A stretch of 16,653 nt of DNA from Nitrospira sp. (GCA_005239945.1 SBAY01000233.1:1-16653); one strand, 5' to 3'. Shown: positions 1 through 8,003, counted from the stretch's first letter. Translations and numbers: made by a program. Notes: generated by a model not told the origin, from the letters alone.

Positions 1-12
1 ATTTTTTTTCTC

Positions 13-54
13 ATTTTGCAGAAGTCTATAGTAACTTAAAACCTTCTGCAAAAT
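13..54. repeat. Perfect 12-bp inverted repeat (hairpin)
   Basis: ATTTTGCAGAAG at 13-24 is matched by its reverse complement at 43-54, with an 18-base spacer. The left arm and its flank (7-28) recur as a direct copy at 239-260 with one mismatch in 22 bases. No gene is supported in 1-390 on either strand. The rest of this stretch is AT-rich spacer holding this hairpin and the CACAAAG palindrome at 148-223. Confidence 0.7.
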
Positions 55-147
55 TCATAACTTATTGATATTTCAGTAAATCATGAAATTGTTTTTCTTG
101 ACTTTTCCTCCATACTCTGACCTTATTCCTTTATACACATTCTTTTA

Positions 148-223
148 GCCACAAAGACACAAAGGCTCTAAATTTCACTAAAATTTCCTTTTGTGGAATT
201 TTGTGTCTTAGTGACTTTGTGGC
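148..223. repeat. Dispersed palindromic element, CACAAAG type
   Basis: The outer arms GCCACAAAG (148-156) and CTTTGTGGC (215-223) are perfect reverse complements. A second pair, AGACACAAA (155-163) and TTTGTGTCT (200-208), lies just inside. The element has the same style as the CACGGAT elements further right: short, imperfect, noncoding and palindromic. Such elements are likely dispersed in the genome, but this window shows one copy only. Confidence 0.7.
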
Positions 224-393
224 ATATCTTTCCTCACATTTCTCATTTTACAGAAGTCTAAAAGATTTTTTTAAGTATAACTTTAGATTCCTTTTACTAA
301 TAATTCATTTAATACTCACCATTATCATATTAAGTATTACTAAAAACATTCCTAATCTCAGTAACCAAATTGCTGACTTTGTACTCATTTTTA

Positions 394-570
394 TCATCCC
401 CTTTGTTTATATTGAAGGTATATGAGGGAATGAATTTTTTCATATTCCTCAATACCGTTATTTACTATTTCTCTAAATCTCCTGGCATACTTAGTAATCC
501 AATCATAGGGCTCTAAGCCAGATTCTCGAATAAGTTTAATCTGAAATATGTTTGCTTTATAAGTACTCAT
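394..570 (-). CDS. Small hypothetical protein (58 aa)
   Basis: This is an unrecognised, soluble-looking small protein. It has a basic, tryptophan-containing middle (YDWITKYARRFREIV) and an acidic helix after it. The start at 570 is preferred because AGGAG lies 9 bases upstream of that ATG. An ATG three codons earlier (579) directly abuts AGGAG and has no spacing. It is the last gene of the leftward series that begins with two receiver proteins, but a 140-base gap containing an inverted repeat separates it from its upstream neighbour, so it may have its own transcript. No function can be assigned. Confidence 0.5.
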   Translation of the reverse strand: MSTYKANIFQIKLIRESGLEPYDWITKYARRFREIVNNGIEEYEKIHSLIYLQYKQRG

Positions 571-615
571 TGTTATCATCTCCTATCTTTAGTTACCTTC
601 CTATACTCAAGAAGT

Positions 616-721
616 GGGTAGAGAGAACTTATCAGCTCCATTTTCTCTATGATAAAATTATTTAAACTTTTACTTTCCCTAATGGGGATTTCATTTGAGC
701 ATTTTTTAATCCTCTCTACCC
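616..721. repeat. 10-bp inverted repeat in spacer between small genes
   Basis: GGGTAGAGAG at 616-625 is perfectly complementary to CTCTCTACCC at 712-721, with an 86-base spacer. The right arm overlaps the stop codon of the small gene that ends at 716. It could form a long-range stem in the leftward mRNA or be another dispersed element. There is no T-tract, so it is not an obvious terminator. Confidence 0.5.
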
Positions 722-913
722 TAACTTAACACTTTCCTTACCCTCATTTAGTTTCTTTGATTTAAGAGTTTCAACTACGGCTTTTTTATCTTTGAATGAC
801 TCTACTAATTTCTCTGCGTCATATTCTACATAATCAATGTAATAACATCTTCGTGGGATGCCATTAATTTCTTTTAGTTTAATATCCAGGTTTATCATAG
901 AAATCTTATTCAT
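716..913 (-). CDS. Small hypothetical protein coupled to receiver gene
   Basis: This is a protein of about 65 aa with no family I recognise. It has a conspicuous Arg-Arg-Cys-Tyr-Tyr stretch near the N-terminus and a Lys/Glu-rich C-terminus. The receiver gene upstream ends GGATGATTAAAATG, so its TGA overlaps a first possible ATG (922) as ATGA. AGGGG then sits 9 bases before the second ATG (913), which I prefer. Either way translation is probably coupled to the receiver. The tight coupling suggests a partner or regulator of the receiver, but that is inference. Confidence 0.6.
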   Translation of the reverse strand: MNKISMINLDIKLKEINGIPRRCYYIDYVEYDAEKLVESFKDKKAVVETLKSKKLNEGKESVKLG

Positions 914-918
914 TTTAA

Positions 919-1431
919 TCATCCCCTTTTTTCTAAGGCTTTTTTAACCTTTTGTGTTAACTCATTCAAGTCAATTGGTTTAATCATAAAGCTGGAGACA
1001 TTTCCGAGGGCAATTTCTGGGTCTTGTTTAAATCCTCTGTATGCGCTGGAGATAATCACTGGTAGATTTTTATCTTCATTTCTTATTCGTTTAAGTATTT
1101 CTATTCCATTTATATCTGGCATCTTTATGTCTAAAACTACTAGGTCCAGTCGATAATTTCTTATGCATTCTAATGCCTTTTTGCCTGTCTCTGCGGAGTA
1201 GACTACATATCCTTCCCGATATAATGTTTCTGTAAATGCCATGCGGATATTATGCTCATCTTCAACTACTAAAACTCGCTCTATTGACTTTATTCCACCA
1301 TTTAAATTTAATGGTTGAGTATTAAGGAAATCAGGAATTTTAGTTCCTATAGGTAATTTTTGCCACACCTCAGACTGGAAATATTTATCATAATGATGTT
1401 CATATACTATGTCATTAGCTTGCGTAATCAT
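919..1431 (-). CDS. Response regulator: receiver domain with novel N-terminus
   Basis: The protein is 170 aa. Residues 1-50 are an extension I do not recognise. Residues 52-168 form a CheY-like receiver: acidic pair E57/D58, phospho-acceptor D101 in VVLDIKMPD, S129 at the usual Thr/Ser switch, and K151 in the KPID turn. There is no DNA-binding or enzymatic output domain after the receiver, so output would be through protein interaction or the N-terminal segment. A GGGGGTG ribosome site lies 7 bases before the start. It lies 48 bases downstream of a second receiver gene and shares the pattern DPEI-LGNVS-F--KPID with it, which points to tandem duplication. No sensor kinase is in the window, so the phosphodonor is unknown. 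Confidence 0.88.
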   Translation of the reverse strand: MITQANDIVYEHHYDKYFQSEVWQKLPIGTKIPDFLNTQPLNLNGGIKSIERVLVVEDEHNIRMAFTETLYREGYVVYSAETGKKALECIRNYRLDLVVLDIKMPDINGIEILKRIRNEDKNLPVIISSAYRGFKQDPEIALGNVSSFMIKPIDLNELTQKVKKALEKRG

Positions 1432-1479
1432 TTTAATTCACCCCCTTAATGTAAATTATCCCTAAACTTTTGGAGTCCA

Positions 1480-1839
1480 TCATTTCCCTAATATTTCTGT
1501 TACCTTTGCCCTTAACGCTTCAATATCTATTGGTTTGGTCATAAAAGCTGAGACATTACCTAATACTATCTCCGGGTCTTTTTCTAAACATTTATATGCC
1601 GTAATTATTATTATTGGTAATTCTTTATTTACCACCCGTATTTTTCTTAATACCTCCATCCCATCTGTATCAGGCATTTTTATATCCATGACAAGTAAAT
1701 CAAGATGATTTTCTTCAAACTTTTGTAAAGCCTGCTTGCCATTTTCTCCTTCTAAAACCTCAAAATCTTCACGATTGATGGCTTCTCTTAATGCCCGTCT
1801 GATAAGTTTATTATCGTCTACAACTAATATCCTTTTCAT
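1480..1839 (-). CDS. Stand-alone receiver protein (CheY/Spo0F-like)
   Basis: The protein is 119 aa, the length of one receiver domain and nothing else. The full catalytic set is visible: D8 and D9 (ILVVDDN), phospho-acceptor D52 (VMDIKMPD), T80 (IIITAY) and K102 (TKPID). Single-domain receivers act as phosphorelay intermediates or by binding a target protein. AGGAGATG precedes the ATG at normal distance. It is the first gene of the leftward series and lies about 40 bases from the predicted start of a sigma-54 transcript. Its close relative with an N-terminal extension follows, so the pair may compete for one kinase or pass phosphate in series (inference). Confidence 0.92.
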   Translation of the reverse strand: MKRILVVDDNKLIRRALREAINREDFEVLEGENGKQALQKFEENHLDLLVMDIKMPDTDGMEVLRKIRVVNKELPIIIITAYKCLEKDPEIVLGNVSAFMTKPIDIEALRAKVTEILGK

Positions 1840-1889
1840 TTTATCTTCATCTCCTGTCTTTTTTATTTTTACCTCCCATTAATTTAAGT

Positions 1890-1906
1890 AGCAAAAAGTG
1901 TGCCAA
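1890..1906 (-). promoter_or_regulatory. Sigma-54 (RpoN) -24/-12 promoter
   Basis: On the minus strand this reads TTGGCACACTTTTTGCT. It has TGGCAC, five bases, then TTGCT, with exactly ten bases between the GG and the GC. That is the rigid spacing of RpoN promoters and matches the consensus at nearly every position. It would start transcription near 1879, about 40 bases upstream of the first receiver gene. An activator ATPase would be required, and none is encoded here. Confidence 0.72.
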
Positions 1907-2023
1907 AGTTTAAAAGAGAATAAGGATTTTTCTTAAGTGATTGATTTAACAAGGGTTAGTAAATAGTAGGATTAATTATTATGTTGGAGATTAAATTATA
2001 TATTGGGGAATTGTCTCCTTAAA

Positions 2024-2264
2024 AGATTATTGAGACAACTTAAAATAATCTCTAAGATATTTATTTAGAGGTACTAACAAACTGGGGAGTATTTTCCTCA
2101 CCTTTTATGTTCTTTAATTCAGACATTAGACTTCAGACTTTAGACATCAGACTTTTCTATGTAAGAAATCAGCCCTTTTATAATTGCCATCCTTTTATTT
2201 TTGTATAATCTCTGCCCATTTTTCTCTCTTAAGTCTAATGTCTGATGTCTATGATCTAATGTCT
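2024..2264. repeat. Gene-free spacer with inverted repeats
   Basis: The stretch from about 1910 to 2290 has no supported gene. It holds AGATTATT (2024-2031) against AATAATCT (2044-2051), a perfect 8-bp pair. It also holds a larger, low-complexity pair built from AGTCT/AGACT units: 2120-2154 against 2231-2264, matching at 27 of 34 positions when folded. The second pair is of the dispersed-palindrome kind seen elsewhere in the window. Confidence 0.6.
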
Positions 2265-2290
2265 AAATTGAAGAAAGAAGAAAAAAATTA

Positions 2291-2341
2291 TAGACATTTC
2301 CCCCTTTTTTATGCTATACTTAAACCATAGTTGATGGTTTA
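2291..2341 (+). promoter_or_regulatory. hicBA promoter with operator-like inverted repeat
   Basis: TAGACA (2291-2296), an 18-base spacer and TATACT (2315-2320) preceded by TG (2312-2313) form an extended -10 sigma-70-type promoter. Directly after the -10 lies TAAACCAT (2321-2328), five bases, ATGGTTTA (2334-2341), a perfect inverted repeat covering the expected start site. That position is ideal for repression. Autoregulation by the antitoxin or toxin-antitoxin complex is typical of HicAB loci. The leader to the hicB start is about 125 bases. Confidence 0.72.
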
Positions 2342-2450
2342 GTAAAGAAAAATAAGGGATGCAAAAAAAAAGTCCCCATTAAAGGAAAAACTTGCAATGC
2401 TTTAAGTTTATTCCTACTCATAAATAATCTCTCAGGAGGTAATGTGTAAT

Positions 2451-2714
2451 ATGCTTACAGAATACATAAATGAGGCGTTGAAGAGTGCCTTCTATGATAA
2501 GTTAGAAGATAGCAGCTTTTGTGCAAAGATTCCCTGTTGCCCTGGAACTATTGCCTTTGGGGAAACGCTTTATGAATGTGAACAAGAATTGAGATCTGTT
2601 CTGGAAGGGTGGCTAATAGTTAAAATACGACACGGCGACCAATTACCCCTAATAGGAAATATTAACATAAATAAAGGGATACCGTGTTTCGAAGAGGTTG
2701 CTGTCAGTGGATAG
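2451..2714 (+). CDS. hicB: HicB-family antitoxin
   Basis: The protein is 87 aa. It matches the short HicB type that begins MLTEYI, followed by a strand ending in an F-A-IP segment, GT-AFGETL-ECE-EL, then LEGWLIVKIRHGD-LPLIG. This is the partial RNase H-like fold that binds and neutralises HicA. The start at 2451 is chosen because it gives the conserved MLTEYI and lies 11 bases from AGGAGG (2434-2439). The ATG at 2442 is only 2 bases away from it. No separate ribbon-helix-helix or HTH domain is evident after the HicB core, so DNA binding by the complex is uncertain. It is rich in Cys for the family. It overlaps the GTG of the toxin gene by 8 bases. Confidence 0.85.
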   Translation: MLTEYINEALKSAFYDKLEDSSFCAKIPCCPGTIAFGETLYECEQELRSVLEGWLIVKIRHGDQLPLIGNININKGIPCFEEVAVSG

Positions 2715-2930
2715 ATGGATTCCAATAAAGCGAAGGGATTTTATCAAGAAGTTAAGCAAGATAGGCTTTAATCCACCAGAGCCAGGTGGACGCCATCATT
2801 ATATGATATGCGCTATGAAACTTATACATTATCAATCCCTAATAACCTTGAATATTCAGTAAATCAAGTAAAGATACTTCTCAGGGAGATAGAACCCATT
2901 ATAGGAAGAAAAATCTCTCTGGAAGAATAG
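2707..2930 (+). pseudogene. hicA: HicA-family mRNA interferase, frameshifted
   Basis: Starting from GTG 2707 the frame gives DRWIPIKRRDFIKKL, then GF-PPEPGGRHHYM, the typical HicA N-terminal half with the conserved catalytic His region. It then runs out of family sequence and stops at 2860-2862 (51 aa). The missing half is intact in another frame: RYETYTLSIPNN, EYSVNQVKILLREIE, IIGRKISLEE, stop at 2928-2930. The junction is a tandem 5-bp duplication, ATATG at 2801-2805 and again at 2806-2810. Removing one copy restores a 72-aa protein through HHYMRYETYT. HicA normally cleaves mRNA. As it stands the toxin is probably inactive, unless slippage restores it. Confidence 0.85.
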
Positions 2931-3090
2931 GAGAGCCTTTTGGGGATGAAAAAAGTGGCTTAAATAAAAGGGATTGTGGATAACCCCTTGAAAAACATTA
3001 GAGAATTAGCCCTTTGAGAGATAAGTCACAAATTTTAAACGGTCTCATAAACTCTCTCTTGAAATTCCATAAAAATTGTCTTGACTTTGG

Positions 3091-3360
3091 GGGTGCACTA
3101 CACTACATAGTAGCGATGACGATAGGAACAACATAACTCTATCAGAGCAAAGGGTCTCTGGGCGTAGGCGGCTTCAAGAAAGGGGGAATCTGCCTGTGAT
3201 TGCCTCAAGAGGGCTATTAACACAGGAGTCGGTAAGGTCCCAGAGTGAACCGAGTAAAGAGGCCGAAGGTTTGAGCAAACTTGTAGATAGAGTGATGTAT
3301 GTTGGGGTAGAACTTAAGTCGCTGTATCTATAAGGAAGGCTCAAAACTGAACTTAGAGAA
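3091..3360 (+). ncRNA. Putative structured RNA, possibly group II intron 5' fragment
   Basis: This is a gene-free, GC-rich island: 55 of the 100 bases in 3151-3250 are G or C, against 6 of 60 in 3361-3420. Complementary stems are visible: CTCTGGG (3156-3162) with CCCAGAG (3239-3245); CCTGTG (3193-3198) with CACAGG (3221-3226) around a small CCT/AGG hairpin; and AGGTTT (3268-3273) with AAACTT (3278-3283) around a GAGC loop. No frame codes for a convincing protein. The general look, with a GTGC near 3093, recalls the first domain of a bacterial group II intron. I see no reverse transcriptase or domain V, so a remnant or an unrelated RNA are both open. The strand is inferred from the hairpins only. 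Confidence 0.4.
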
Positions 3361-3531
3361 GAAATAATAATTTATTGGATTAATATTTTTTATATTTTTA
3401 AATTTAAAATTTGCAATTTGCAATGATTTATCTTCTTTTCGAACACTACCTGAACGCTTACAGAAAAAAGAGAGGAGAGCAAGATAGAAGAACATCATTT
3501 AGAGCAAGAGCATAAAGGTGAAGGAGCTAAT

Positions 3532-6045
3532 TTGTCCATCACCCTACCTTTAGGAACAATTATGGTTATTTTAGCCGGTTTTGCTGGTGCGTGGATAGCG
3601 GCAGGGACAATAGGCTTATTAGCCCATCCACTTCGCCATGTAATGACCTGGTTAACATTAGGGATGGCAATAATTGCCGTCTGGGCTAATTCAGGATGGA
3701 AATGGAGAATTATCCTCCTGATAGGTGCAGTAATAGCCATGGCAATGACCTCGTCTACATTGCCGGTAGTTAATCTATTGGCAGTATCTCTGGTATTAGC
3801 AATTATTGGTAGTAGTCAATCAGGTGTGAGTAAGGAGATTATTCTCTCAGCGGCAATGGCTATAGTAATTTTGGGTATTTACCGGCTGTTATGTACCTCA
3901 ATTCCATTAGTCTGGCTCATGGCTGATTCAATAGGTGGGTTTATAGGATGGCTCGTAGGGTGTATAACGGGTCAATCACTATGGGTTGGAGCTACATTTG
4001 CCGGGCTAGACTTTTTGGTCCTCATAATTGCCTTTTACCTGCTCTGGCTATTTACCAACCAGTCATTACGACACAGACAGGCAATTTATGCCGCAGTAGC
4101 TATTATTGCCGGACATCTGCTTTATCTTATTATATTAGCATTTGTGCCGAAGATACAGGGCTTACTCCCTCATTCTTCTCCTGAGACAAACGGCTCATGG
4201 GTTACATTTATAACCACAATGTTACCCTGGAACATACCGGCACTGGCTGGGATAATACATCTGGTAATTACTGGATTAATCCTGCGCTGGTTAAAATGCG
4301 CAGTGCTGTCGGCCATATCTTCCTCCCCAATAGATAAGAAGATTCGCCTGATACCCTTAATTGGTGTAGTAATATCAGGAATAATATTGGTTGGAGTAAG
4401 CACACTTTATTTGAAGGCACCTGAGTTAAAAGGAAAGAAGATTGTTGTCTATGAAAAAGGTTTTTTGAACTGGCTTAAACCTGTCCATGGTGAGTATGGT
4501 CATCTGTCGGTTGGTATGTATGGTCTGCTGCCCCACTATATTGAAAGCCTTGGAGCAAGATGTGTAATCTCACCTGATTTGTCAGAGAAGGATATCAGGG
4601 ATGCTAATGCTCTGGTACTTATTTATCCTAATGAACTCTGGTCTAAAGGTCAACTTCAAGGGATTTGGAATTTTGTGAACAAGGGTGGAAGGTTATTAAT
4701 CCTTGGAGAACATACAGTCCTTGAGTCTGATGGAAGGAGTCGATTCAACGATGTATTAAAACCGATAGCTGTGCGGGTACAGTTTGATTCGGCTACATTT
4801 GCCGTAGGTGGATGGCTGCAATCATATCAATCGCTGGCACATCCAATCACATCAGGAATTTCTGATGACCGCAACCAGTTTGGCGTAGTCATAGGTGCAT
4901 CCCTTCAGATACATTGGCCAGCACAACCAATCCTGGTCGGTCGGTGGGGATGGGCTGACCTGGGAAATAAGAAGAATATTGATGATATGGCTATGATGGG
5001 TGATGGACGCTACAACGCAGGGGAGAGACTTGGTGATTTGCCTTTGGTAGCTGAACAAAGTATTGGAAAAGGAAAAATTATTGTCTTTGGTGATACATCA
5101 AGCTGGGTAAATGGAATTACGCCAGGTGCCCATTTGTTCACCTCCCGTCTACTTGGTTATTTAGCTGACCATTCTACCACTTCCCAGGGGCCCTGCCGTG
5201 GGTTAATAGAACTGTTAGTCATGATAGGACTGATAACTTTATTGGTATTATTCAGAAATGGTTGGTCTCTTGTGCTTGTCTCTATCTTCATCAGTGCATC
5301 TTTAATCTTCTGTACTAAACTAAGTTATCAAGTAGGTGAGGTACTTCCTGATGGACGAGGTAAAACACATAATAACCTTGCCTATATTGATTCCTCCCAT
5401 TTAGAGGCTTATAGTGAAGAATCCTGGCGTGAGGATGGCCTGATGGGATTTATAATGACCTTAATGCGGAATGGATATTTGACACTGAGTCTCCCTGAAT
5501 TTTCATCCCGGAGACTTGAACAGGCAGAAGTCTTTGTTTCCATTGCACCGAATAGAGAATTTTCTAATTCCGAACGAGAGGCTATCCACAAATTTATTAA
5601 AAACGGTGGAATCTTCATTTCTATGGTTGGATATGAAAACCTTAAAGGAAGTGCTCGCCTCCTTTCAGAGTTCGATTTCCATATTGGGAATGTCAAACAT
5701 TTTCAAGAACCTTTGCCCATGGGACATTTTAAGGCTCCATTCCTGAGAAAAGGGGAAAGGATGGCCTATGTAAGATTTCATGCAGGCTGGCCAGTGGAGT
5801 GTAATGGCTCGAATGCTAATGTAATAGTTTATGGCCCTGATGAGCTTCCAATTATTGTTATGCGGAGATTTGGACAGGGCAAGATTGTCGTCATAGGCGA
5901 TACAGGTTTCGCGATGAATAAGAATTTAGAACACGAAGATGGTTCACCTTTTGACGGCATGTATGAAAATGCTGATTTCTGGCGTTGGTTTCTTACATAT
6001 TTAAGAGATGAACCAGAATGGCTCCCTCCACATATACAAGATTAA
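3532..6045 (+). CDS. Polytopic membrane protein with two GATase1-like domains
   Basis: The protein is 837 aa. Residues 1-295 hold about eight membrane helices. Residues 302-547 are a Rossmann-like domain of the class I glutamine-amidotransferase fold (GldG/DUF4350-like style), with NALVLIYPNE, NKGGRLLILGEHT and GKGKIIVFGDTSSW. Residues 557-594 are two more helices. Residues 615-826 form a second such domain with KNGGIFISM and GQGKIVVIGDTG. No catalytic Cys-His pair of real amidotransferases is evident, so these are probably binding domains on the extracytoplasmic side (inference). The N-terminal segment around GATFAGLDFLVL (153-164) aligns by eye with the exosortase AC-SGL site, with Phe in place of Cys. 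TTG is the start: AAGGAG lies 5 bases upstream and no ATG or GTG precedes it in frame. A paralogue follows directly. Confidence 0.8.
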   Translation: MSITLPLGTIMVILAGFAGAWIAAGTIGLLAHPLRHVMTWLTLGMAIIAVWANSGWKWRIILLIGAVIAMAMTSSTLPVVNLLAVSLVLAIIGSSQSGVSKEIILSAAMAIVILGIYRLLCTSIPLVWLMADSIGGFIGWLVGCITGQSLWVGATFAGLDFLVLIIAFYLLWLFTNQSLRHRQAIYAAVAIIAGHLLYLIILAFVPKIQGLLPHSSPETNGSWVTFITTMLPWNIPALAGIIHLVITGLILRWLKCAVLSAISSSPIDKKIRLIPLIGVVISGIILVGVSTLYLKAPELKGKKIVVYEKGFLNWLKPVHGEYGHLSVGMYGLLPHYIESLGARCVISPDLSEKDIRDANALVLIYPNELWSKGQLQGIWNFVNKGGRLLILGEHTVLESDGRSRFNDVLKPIAVRVQFDSATFAVGGWLQSYQSLAHPITSGISDDRNQFGVVIGASLQIHWPAQPILVGRWGWADLGNKKNIDDMAMMGDGRYNAGERLGDLPLVAEQSIGKGKIIVFGDTSSWVNGITPGAHLFTSRLLGYLADHSTTSQGPCRGLIELLVMIGLITLLVLFRNGWSLVLVSIFISASLIFCTKLSYQVGEVLPDGRGKTHNNLAYIDSSHLEAYSEESWREDGLMGFIMTLMRNGYLTLSLPEFSSRRLEQAEVFVSIAPNREFSNSEREAIHKFIKNGGIFISMVGYENLKGSARLLSEFDFHIGNVKHFQEPLPMGHFKAPFLRKGERMAYVRFHAGWPVECNGSNANVIVYGPDELPIIVMRRFGQGKIVVIGDTGFAMNKNLEHEDGSPFDGMYENADFWRWFLTYLRDEPEWLPPHIQD

Positions 6046-6078
6046 AGGTAACTATTTTGATAGTTGAAGTAGTGTATA

Positions 6079-6130
6079 GTTTATCGTGTATCGTTTATAG
6101 TTTATGGTGTATGGTTGATACACGATAAAC
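6079..6130. repeat. 14-bp perfect inverted repeat between paralogues
   Basis: GTTTATCGTGTATC (6079-6092) and GATACACGATAAAC (6117-6130) are perfect reverse complements around a 24-base loop of similar GTTTAT/GTGTAT words. It fills most of the 113-base gap between the two large membrane-protein genes. It has no T-tract, so it is more likely a dispersed palindrome than a terminator. As an mRNA stem it could still affect the relative expression of the two genes. Confidence 0.7.
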
Positions 6131-6158
6131 GATAGTTGTTTTAAGATGAGGTAACACA

Positions 6159-8000
6159 ATGATATTATCATGGATAGGTGTCGCATTATTGTCTGCTTCC
6201 TGGCTATTTGGTTTAAGCTATTACCATCAAGCTAATTGGATAGTCTGGATAATATTAGTTGTTTTAGGCACTATTTTTCTGATAAGGGCTAGACCTGGTA
6301 CGTCCAGCTTGCCAAATCGATTGGAAACGGCTTTGGCCATAGTCATGCTTATGCCCGCAATATGGTTTATTCCCTGGCCATATCGAGTATTTCTATTGCT
6401 TATGATAATTGGTTTGGCCTTTAATATTTTTTCTACCACCAATCGCCGAGCAAAATATATTAGTGGGGCTACCTTTTATAGTGGTGTAATACTTCTGGCT
6501 CAATCATTAGTCATACTTGCCTATATGCACCTTACTGCCCGTTCTCATGAATTACCCTGTCCCCTGCCACAGTTTTTGGGAATAATTGCCCGCCTGCTGG
6601 GTATTAACTCAGCTATTAACGACACCAATATAGCCCTCTTCTCTATGCGGAAAGTACATCTACTCGGTGCTACATGGGAACTCTTTTTGGATCCGGTAAC
6701 TTTATGCTTTTTGATTGGTGGAATTGTTTTGATTAGCTTACAGGTTTGGATTAATCCAGCAGTTGAAAAACCCAAAAGGGAACTAATCTTTTCCTTATTT
6801 AAGTTAATAGGTCTGGTAATACTCTGGTTACCCATCCGTAGCGGGTTGCTTATGGCCTTGTATATGCACCAGGTGCTTTGGACAGATTATGATGCACCAT
6901 TAAAGGCAATGTATCAATTCTGGAATCCGTGGGTCCATTTGTTCCTTCTGATTGCCCCAGTATTGATGGCCTGGCAATTCGTTCGTCTGGGTAACTCTGA
7001 AGAATCTAATCCTAAAAAAGGTTCTTCTCCTTCTCATGGATGGAAATCTTTAATACCAATTGGTTTGGTTCTGGTTTCTATTGGTACTTTTACCGCCGGG
7101 ATATTGTGGGAGATGCCAGGTGAACACAAAAATGGTCGTGTGTTTGTTGATGAATATCACTCGGAATGGGAACCAATTGATAAAACATATAATACCACAG
7201 AGTACGGAGAAAAGTCAGGTTATAACTATGCCTGTATCTATGACTATTGCTCTAGGTTTTATGAAATGTCACTTTTAAATAAGCCTATTGACGATTCTAT
7301 CTTGCGTGATTGCGATGTGTTAATAATAAAGGTTCCCACATCGCCCTACAAACCTGAAGAAATAGAGACTATACAACGCTTTGTCAAGCATGGTGGTGGC
7401 TTAATGCTCCTGGGCGAGCATACAAATGTATTCAAGACTGGCAACTACATTAACGACATTGCTAAAACCTTTGGGTTCACATTTCGTTATGATTGTTTGT
7501 TTGGTATTGATTCACCTTTTGACCAACTCTATCACCCGCCTCTGGTGCCTCACCCAATTGTTCAAGATATGCCTCCCATGGACTTTGCCATTTCATGCTC
7601 CATTAGCCCTGGAAAATCCGTGGGTAAAGCTGTTATCTGTTCTACCGGCTTATGGAGTTTGCCGGCTGATTATCATGCCTATAATTTCTATCCCCAGGTA
7701 GAAGAACGGCCAGAAATGCGCTACGGTGCCTTCATCCAGTTATGGGCAATGCGTCATGGTGCAGGTCGAGTTGCCGCATTTACTGATTCAACAATCTTTT
7801 CTAACTTCTGCACCTTTGAACCTGGAAAAAGTGAATTGATGCTTGGCATGATTAACTGGTTAAACCACCGTAATCTTTTAGGAGACCTATGGTTATGGTT
7901 AATTCTCATAGGATTATTGTTACTTGCTTGCACCCTGCTCTTAGCCCATCGATGGAATACTAATTGGATATTAATGCTTATTGTGGGGATACTGGGTTAG
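6159..8000 (+). CDS. Paralogous membrane GATase1-like protein, N-terminal part
   Basis: The frame gives 613 aa up to an in-frame TAG. About eight helices (residues 1-320) are followed by a Rossmann-like domain (328-571) with CDVLIIKVP, KHGGGLMLLGEHT and GAGRVAAFTDST. These line up with the first domain of the 837-aa neighbour, including the shared LGEHT. Then comes one helix (576-596) and the beginning of another. The stop (7998-8000) falls inside that last helix. The next codons, ACA ATG, continue in the same frame into a 227-aa stretch matching the second domain of the neighbour. An exosortase-like reading of the N-domain has Arg227 (LPIRSG) and His260 (NPWVHLF) but no Cys. The start is ATG 6159 with GAGGT just upstream. 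Confidence 0.78.
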   Translation: MILSWIGVALLSASWLFGLSYYHQANWIVWIILVVLGTIFLIRARPGTSSLPNRLETALAIVMLMPAIWFIPWPYRVFLLLMIIGLAFNIFSTTNRRAKYISGATFYSGVILLAQSLVILAYMHLTARSHELPCPLPQFLGIIARLLGINSAINDTNIALFSMRKVHLLGATWELFLDPVTLCFLIGGIVLISLQVWINPAVEKPKRELIFSLFKLIGLVILWLPIRSGLLMALYMHQVLWTDYDAPLKAMYQFWNPWVHLFLLIAPVLMAWQFVRLGNSEESNPKKGSSPSHGWKSLIPIGLVLVSIGTFTAGILWEMPGEHKNGRVFVDEYHSEWEPIDKTYNTTEYGEKSGYNYACIYDYCSRFYEMSLLNKPIDDSILRDCDVLIIKVPTSPYKPEEIETIQRFVKHGGGLMLLGEHTNVFKTGNYINDIAKTFGFTFRYDCLFGIDSPFDQLYHPPLVPHPIVQDMPPMDFAISCSISPGKSVGKAVICSTGLWSLPADYHAYNFYPQVEERPEMRYGAFIQLWAMRHGAGRVAAFTDSTIFSNFCTFEPGKSELMLGMINWLNHRNLLGDLWLWLILIGLLLLACTLLLAHRWNTNWILMLIVGILG

Positions 8001-8003
8001 ACA

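Noticed and set aside
201..425. Open frame of 74 codons with a hydrophobic stretch
   Set aside because: It begins inside the CACAAAG palindrome, has no ribosome site and is low-complexity AT-rich sequence converging on the small leftward gene.
7998..8000. Genome-wide reassignment of TAG to an amino acid
   Set aside because: Other genes in the window (hicB, the frame-restored hicA, and the small gene ending at 716) end naturally at TAG.
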